Positions 58,691 through 64,000 of a stretch of DNA of 64,000 bases are shown piece by piece (position 1 is the stretch's first letter; the number at the start of each line of letters is the position of its first letter). Below the pieces are notes generated by a model. That model searched no databases and was not told the DNA's origin. It was given only the letters and a program-made list of their open reading frames with translations. A program made the position numbers and the translations under genes. Source of the DNA: Chinchilla lanigera (lineage: Eukaryota > Chordata > Mammalia > Rodentia > Chinchillidae); the NCBI RefSeq assembly GCF_000276665.1, contig NW_004955460.1, forward strand, positions 5,247,049 through 5,311,048, given 5' to 3'.

Positions 58691-59959
58691 CTAAGATATT
58701 TTATTTTATCTAAGATATTTTATTGTATCTAAGATAAAAGCACAAGTAGGCAATAAGACCACCCAAGGGAAGCTATTTTTATTTTGGGAGCCCTCTTGGT
58801 AATACACAGGGGAAAGCCCTCTTGGACTGATCCCAGGAAAGTGAGGGGATATTGCTTATATTGGCCCAAGTATGCCTAGTCTCCTACATCTCATGGGCCA
58901 ATCTTTGGACTTTCCAAATACTGGCAGACGGGTCCAGGGTCATCTGGAGTGGCTTCAGGGCAGAAATGTCCATGATAAACCCATGTCTAAAGCCTGTGGC
59001 AGTCTAAATGCAGCTGTGGGCCACCTAGGACAGCCAGAGGTGTCACTGTGATAGCTTGGCTGCATTGCAGGAGCAGCAAGGGAGTGCTGAAGTTGTGACT
59101 GGTGCCACTTCCAGTGAGTGTCCAATAGAAGCAGTCTGTTGATCATAGCCCATTGGGGATGAAGGGTATCTCTATTTCTGCCCCATCATGAGTGGTCTTT
59201 CAGCTGCTCCTCAGAACAGCCCAGGGTGAGAGAGGCATCAATGCTCTCAGTGGAACTGTAAGGGATGCAGGTGCCAATGTCCTTTAGACTGCAGTTGTTA
59301 AGGGAACCATACTGGAGCCAAGAAGATACTGCAGGTAACAGTGACCCCAGAGGGGCATCACCTGGAGGGTCCTAACAGCTGATAGGGAGATCATAGTCTC
59401 TTTGGATGCTAAAGAAGAGAAAAGGGAAGGGATGGGCCTACATCTTTTATTTCACATCTTTCTCCACTTCTCACCTGTAGGGGCCAGGTTGTGCTATAAG
59501 TGCCACGACACCATTGAAGCCCAATGAGGTAGCACTAACGAGGCTCCAGAGCATCTTTCCAGAGGCAGAACAGGACCTCGGGTTCCACACCTTGTCAAAG
59601 TGACACCTGGCCCTGGTGACCACAGTGGAAATGACTAGAGAGCCTGGCTCAGTCTCAGTACACTTTGCCTCTCATCAGATGTGCATAGATGCAAAGGAAA
59701 GAAAACATGCAGAGGGTAAAGCCAGCCTGAGGACCTGGAAACTTTCTAGAAAGAAAGGCATGAAAAGATAGAATCAAATATGTCAGTATATCTGTGCTAC
59801 ATCCTTCATGGAGATTACTTCTTTAACTCCCAGAAGGGTGATGTAGGACTCCACTGCCATCTTTGATGCTTCTTTTAATAGGAGCTGTGTCCTCCTCTTT
59901 CCTCACACTCTGGGCCAGGGATGGCTTTTGTATGTGTCCCAAATAATCTCTTCCTCACC
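58691..59959. other. No gene recognised
   Basis: Starts with a triplicated atctaagatattttatt-type unit (58688-58735). The rest is moderately GC-rich with no TRG motif. Could be further MaLR internal sequence. Confidence 0.4.
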
Positions 59960-60345
59960 AACTGTTATGGTTTGTGTCTGGATGTGTCCCCCCCAAAGCC
60001 TCATGTAGTCATGGATGGGCTTCTAGAATTTATGATTGATTCATGGTCCAATGTTGGAATTATGGATGTGAGTGTTACACCTGCCATGGGGCAGGTAGTT
60101 TGTGTAAATGTAAGGGAGGGAAAGAGGCTGCTTGCTGCCGCTCCCCTCCTTTTGTTCTTGTTGCTTTGCTGTCTTCCACTACCATAAACAGTTGCCCTCT
60201 GCCATGTGCCACCCTGCCTCAGAGCCAGCCGAGTATGGACTGAAACTTCCACAGACTGTGAGCTAAATAAACCTTTCCTTCCTTAATTTTGGGCATTGGG
60301 TAGTTTTTCTCAGCAACAAGAGAAAAGTAACCAAGATACCAACTA
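59960..60345 (+). mobile_element. ERVL-MaLR LTR, well preserved
   Basis: Starts tgttatggtttgtgtctgga, then tgtcccccccaaagcctcat, ctctgccatgtgccaccctg, gactgaaacttccacagact, polyadenylation region gctaaataaacctttccttc, and ends cagcaacaagagaaaagtaa. Classical rodent MaLR LTR. Confidence 0.85.
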
Positions 60346-60584
60346 TAGGATGCTTCAGGGTAGGCAACAAAGCAATTCCCAAGATGAATTTAAGTAGATG
60401 AGTAAGTGAATAATGGAGACTGCAAGGCGTTTTGAAGGAGATAGGCCTACTTCTCACATTCCTACTGGGCCACTTGTAAACAGTGTGACCTATGAAAGAA
60501 AATACTAGAGCTTTTTGCTCTATTTTTCTAACTTTAGTAAAAACACAGTTAACAACTGAGCTGGGTTGCTGAAGACTCTGTAAG

Positions 60585-60890
60585 GTCTATCTGAAAGATC
60601 TTAGTATCATGTTCAACAAATCCCAATACAATCACTCCACTGAACAATCTCAGCTCAAATGGGATTGGTTAAAGACTCTAGCATACACTGCCCTCAAACC
60701 ACAGTAAAGTGCAGCTTTAGTTCTGAAGAAAGAGTTATAAATGGGACAAGAGTGGACAGTAAAGAAAGAAAAGGGTTTTTCCTCTAGTAAGTTTCCTACA
60801 TCACAAGTTGTAATAATTCCAAAGTGTCTCTAGCCACATTGATGATTAAGAGTGATTAAGCTGGCAACCTTTGGAAAGAAGCTCATTTAT
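60585..60890 (+). repeat. V-J interval block, partner of 11405-11700
   Basis: See the entry at 11405. Confidence 0.6.
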
Positions 60891-61084
60891 AAAATGCACT
60901 TTCTAGTGCATAAGACTAGGATTCGTTACTGATTCACATGAAGTTTCAATGTGTACATACTTTATATAATGTTCAAGTAAATGTAAGTACATCTATCTTC
61001 TCAAATGCTTATCATTTTTATGATAAAATACTGAGATGCTTTTTCTCAATTTTTGCAATATAATATATATTATTATCTTACTTA

Positions 61085-62215
61085 TTTTTCTGTCATTGCT
61101 GAGACAAAATACTCAATATCTACAAGTTAAAGGAAGGAAGGTTTATTCAGCTCACAGTTTGTGGAAGTTTCAGTCTAATTAGCTGGCTTTAAGGAAGGGT
61201 GGAACGGCAACGGGGCAAATCATTTGTGGCGGTGGAAGGCAGGAAAAGCAACAAGAAAGAAGAAAGACAGAGCCTCTGAAAAGCCTGCCCACCATGACTG
61301 CATCAGGCTTTAGGGGGACACCCACACACAAACTATGACATTCCACTCCAGTCCCTCCAAAGACTCATGCACATCCCTTTATGAAAAAGGCATTTAGTCC
61401 ATCTGCAAGAGTTGCCAAAGTCCTAACAGTTTTAGCATTGCCAAAAAGTTCAAGTCCCAAGTCTCCTCTGAGATGTAAGGCAAATTATTACCTGTAAGCC
61501 CCTGTACAAATGAAAAGAAAGTTAAACACTTCCAACATTCAATGGCACAAGATAGACATCTTCATTCCAAAAGTTACATACAGGGTGATACAAAGGAAAG
61601 GGACCAAATCAAGTCCCAGAATTCAGCAGAGCAAACATTAAGTCCTGTATTTCCATGTGCAGCACATGAGGCAATCCGTGGCAAGTTGTGAACTCCAAAG
61701 GGCTTGGGTGGCTCTGGCCCTACAGTACTGCTGGTGGTTGTAGCTCCCACAGCTGCTCTCTTGGGCTTTTTTTGCTCCTTTCTTGTAGCTTTCCTTAGAG
61801 GATCCATGTTCTTGGCTTTTCCAAACTTCTGCAGTCTCCACTGAACCTTTAGCTTCACACTCACTGCCTCACACATTGTATTTTCAAGGGTACAGGCCTC
61901 CTTCTGAAATCTGTGTAGGAGCCTTCCTTACCCCACAACTCTTGCATTCTGCTTGCACATAAAATCAGCACCACATGGATGATGCCAAGGCCTTCTGTCA
62001 GCTGGAGCAGTAGCCAGGCTTTCCTCCCTCTTGCCTGTAGGGATAGAGTGCCTGGATCCCTGAGCACTCTGAATTAATTCTGCAGAACAAATTTTCTAGG
62101 CCACTGCCATTCTGGAGCATGATGCTCTGTGGCTTTCTTAAAGCAAAATTTTTCATGACTGACTACATGAGGCATTAGGAGACTATCTAGACACAAACCA
62201 TAACAATTATTATCT
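61085..62215 (-). mobile_element. ERVL-MaLR element, antisense (LTR-internal, part LTR)
   Basis: On the minus strand: tgttatggtttgtgtctaga at 62213 (5' LTR start, truncated), non-coding internal sequence with gcatgatgctccag-type and gagacttgggacttgaactt, caatgctaaaactgttagga, then a 3' LTR (about 61345-61085) with cataaagcc-like start region, gactgaaacttccacaaact and gctgaataaaccttccttcc. No viral gene is intact. Confidence 0.75.
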
Positions 62216-62300
62216 ACACTCTTCTTGCTTTTAGTTTACAGTACTATGTACTACCTCATTGCTTTCCAGAATATGCAGATAAAACATATTTCAACTGCTC

Positions 62301-62301
62301 G

Positions 62302-62368
<67 letters not shown>
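62301..62368. repeat. (TTTC)n microsatellite
   Basis: About 17 units of ttct/ctttc, likely grown from the tail of the adjacent B4-like SINE. Confidence 0.97.
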
Positions 62369-62370
<2 letters not shown>

Positions 62371-62555
62371 TTTCCTTGCAGTACTGGGGATTGAACCCAG
62401 AGATGGTTTACTATTGACCTATATTCTCAGCCCTCTTTTATTTTTCCCTCATTTCTGCAAAGAGTCTAGTTAAGTTGCCCATATTTGCAATTATCCTGTC
62501 TCAGCCTCCCAAGTAACTACAAGTACAGGCATGTGCCACCATGCCCAGTCCTACT
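62369..62555 (-). mobile_element. B4-like SINE, minus strand
   Basis: ID-like arm (gcagtactggggattgaacc, ctatattctcagccctcttt) followed by a B1-like arm (tgtctcagcctcccaagtaa, acaggcatgtgccaccatgc). Confidence 0.75.
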
Positions 62556-63309
62556 TTTTATTTAGTTTGATAACCCCTATAATTTTCAGAAGCAAATCCT
62601 CAATATCTTATACAACCAGTGGAGATTGAGTCTTTATTTTACACAGGCCTCAGGTTTACTTAGAAACTGTCTCTGCCACACTATCTGTCTGACTCCAACC
62701 AGTCTGAAGTAAGTGGAAGAACAGGAGCTGGGATCTTGCAGACCACCTCCTTTCAGTGATTATAACCATTTATAGCTGAGGTTGAAAAAGATAAATATAT
62801 AGGTAGTTCCTGATTCATAGTAGACCTGATATGAATTTTCTTTGCTCTGCCACTAGATAGCCCAGGACTAGGACCTGTTGTCCAGGAAGAGGGAGAAAGG
62901 AAGTAGAAAAGAGATTTTAGAGTTGGAGGCAGAGTGTTAATTCAAAAGAGATTCTTCCACACATAACTGCCTTACATGTACTCATGTTCACAATAGAAAA
63001 ACAAACATATTTTGTCTACCAAAAAGAAATACGTGCTCCACAGGTACAGCTGATAATAGGTGCTGCATAAATCAATAAATATCTGTAGACAGAGGGTCAT
63101 ACCATATACCCACGTGTGAAAGAAACCCTATCTGAATAGATCATTAAATTCAGAAAAACCATTGATGGGAAAACTGCTTATGAAAACTTGCCTGAAGGTG
63201 AAATAATCTGGCCTCTCCCATAGTACTTTACAATAATCACTGTTCTGTGTAGAGACATATCTGATATTACATAAGGGATGGCATATGTGAAATCAAAATT
63301 ATGCCAGAA

Positions 63310-63408
63310 GGGGCTGGGGATTTAGCTCAGCTGCACAGTACCTGCCTGGCAAGCGCAAGGTCGTGAGTTCGATTCCTGGTACCAGAAAAAAAAACAAAAA
63401 CAAGAAAA
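63310..63408 (+). mobile_element. ID-type SINE, plus strand
   Basis: ggggctggggatttagctca, cctgcctggcaagcgcaagg, tcgtgagttcgattcctggt, acc and an A-rich tail: best sense-strand example of the local subtype. Near-perfect target duplication caaaattatgccag / caaaactatgccag. Absent from the left paralogue. Confidence 0.95.
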
Positions 63409-63528
63409 AAAAAATCCAAAACTATGCCAGACTGTGACAGTAAGTGGTTTATAGAAGAAATACATGACTTTTATCTCTTGAACATGTCATGTAATGTATT
63501 TATTGCAGTTTAAAAGATAATCTGTTCA

Positions 63529-63676
63529 GCCAGGTGTGGTGGCACACACCTATAATCCCAGCACTCCAGAGGCTGAGGCAGGAGGACTGTTGTGAGTTCT
63601 AGGCCAGCTTGGTCTACAAAGTGAGCTCAAGGTCAGCCTGAACTGCATAGAGAGACCCTGCCTCAAAAAAAAAAAA
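63529..63676 (+). mobile_element. B1 SINE, plus strand, young
   Basis: gccaggtgtggtggcacaca, ctgaggcaggaggactgttg, aagtgagctcaaggtcagcc and a pure A tail. Perfect 16-bp target duplication aaagataatctgttca (63513-63528, 63677-63692). Confidence 0.97.
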
Positions 63677-64000
63677 AAAGATAATCTGTTCATTTTCAAT
63701 TTGAAAAACTAACTTACAGGTAGATCAGCTTACATTAAAAACCATCAACATTTCCAGAAGATGAACCAATGTGAAGGAAATGTGAACATTATTATTTTTG
63801 TCAAGGTGGAAACTCTATTAGGGTTCTCTATGAGAATAGAATCAATAGAAAATATGAAAGGAGATTTATCAGGTAACTTTAAAGGATCAGAAGCAGATGA
63901 GTCTGTAATGGCTATCTGTGTCACCAGATGCAGAGATCCTGTAGCTACAGGGAGATCCTGTAGCTTCCCAGTCAAGAAGATGGAAACCGAGAAAAAGAGG

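Larger units (their letters stand above)
62760..63770 (+). repeat. V-J interval block, partner of 13410-14120
   Basis: See the entry at 13410. The last collinear bases seen are at about 63770 (gaacca/ctacac). Confidence 0.8.

Noticed and set aside
61574..61876. Minus-strand 100-codon frame as a host gene
   Set aside because: It lies in MaLR internal sequence, which is paralogous to the stretch at 12.4-13.0 kb and non-coding in this family.

Overview
This window is part of a mammalian T-cell receptor gamma (TRG) locus, almost certainly from a rodent that is neither a murid nor a squirrel. The rodent call rests on interspersed repeats: B1 SINEs, tRNA-Ala-derived ID-type SINEs (body on the minus strand reads gctgagctaaatccccagcc), B4-like ID+B1 fusions, and MaLR LTRs of the rodent type. 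The immune genes are TRGV, TRGJ and TRGC segments, recognised from splice sites, recombination signals (RSS) and conserved Ig residues. I could not name the species.

Layout. 0-1.6 kb: a duplicated block, then sequence paralogous to the 3' flank of the V gene at 56 kb. 2.2-5.1 kb: an intact TRGV gene of the human subgroup-I type (leader 4605, heptamer 5055). 5.1-26.5 kb: V-J interval filled with repeats, including an internally deleted antisense L1 (15.5-19.9 kb) and a MaLR provirus remnant (12.0-13.2 kb). 26.6 kb: one TRGJ with a near-consensus 12-RSS. 30.0-37.4 kb: a complete TRGC gene with EX1, three short EX2-type exons and the transmembrane EX3. These make one V-J-C cassette. 44.7-47.3 kb: a second copy of the subgroup-I V unit, broken inside the V-exon by foreign sequence. 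48.95 kb: a V fragment in the position of human TRGVA. 52.8 kb: a decayed TRGV9-like gene. 56.2 kb: an intact TRGV11-like gene. 60.6-63.8 kb: repeats 11.4-14.1 kb, so the right edge is the V-J interval of a second cassette whose J and C should lie beyond the window.

How it works together. An expressed gamma chain from this cassette would join a V (23-RSS) to the J (12-RSS at 26.6 kb) and splice to TRGC EX1. The connecting peptide is encoded by three EX2 exons with no cysteine, so pairing with delta is predicted to be non-covalent. Good CTCF-like motifs point rightward upstream of both subgroup-I V genes, and a strong leftward motif lies 3' of TRGC (42.4 kb). This suggests that the cassette is a convergent-CTCF loop domain, which is inference from motif reading only.

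All homology statements come from reading the sequence by eye and from knowledge of the families; no alignment or database search was run. Repeat boundaries are approximate unless a target-site duplication is given.
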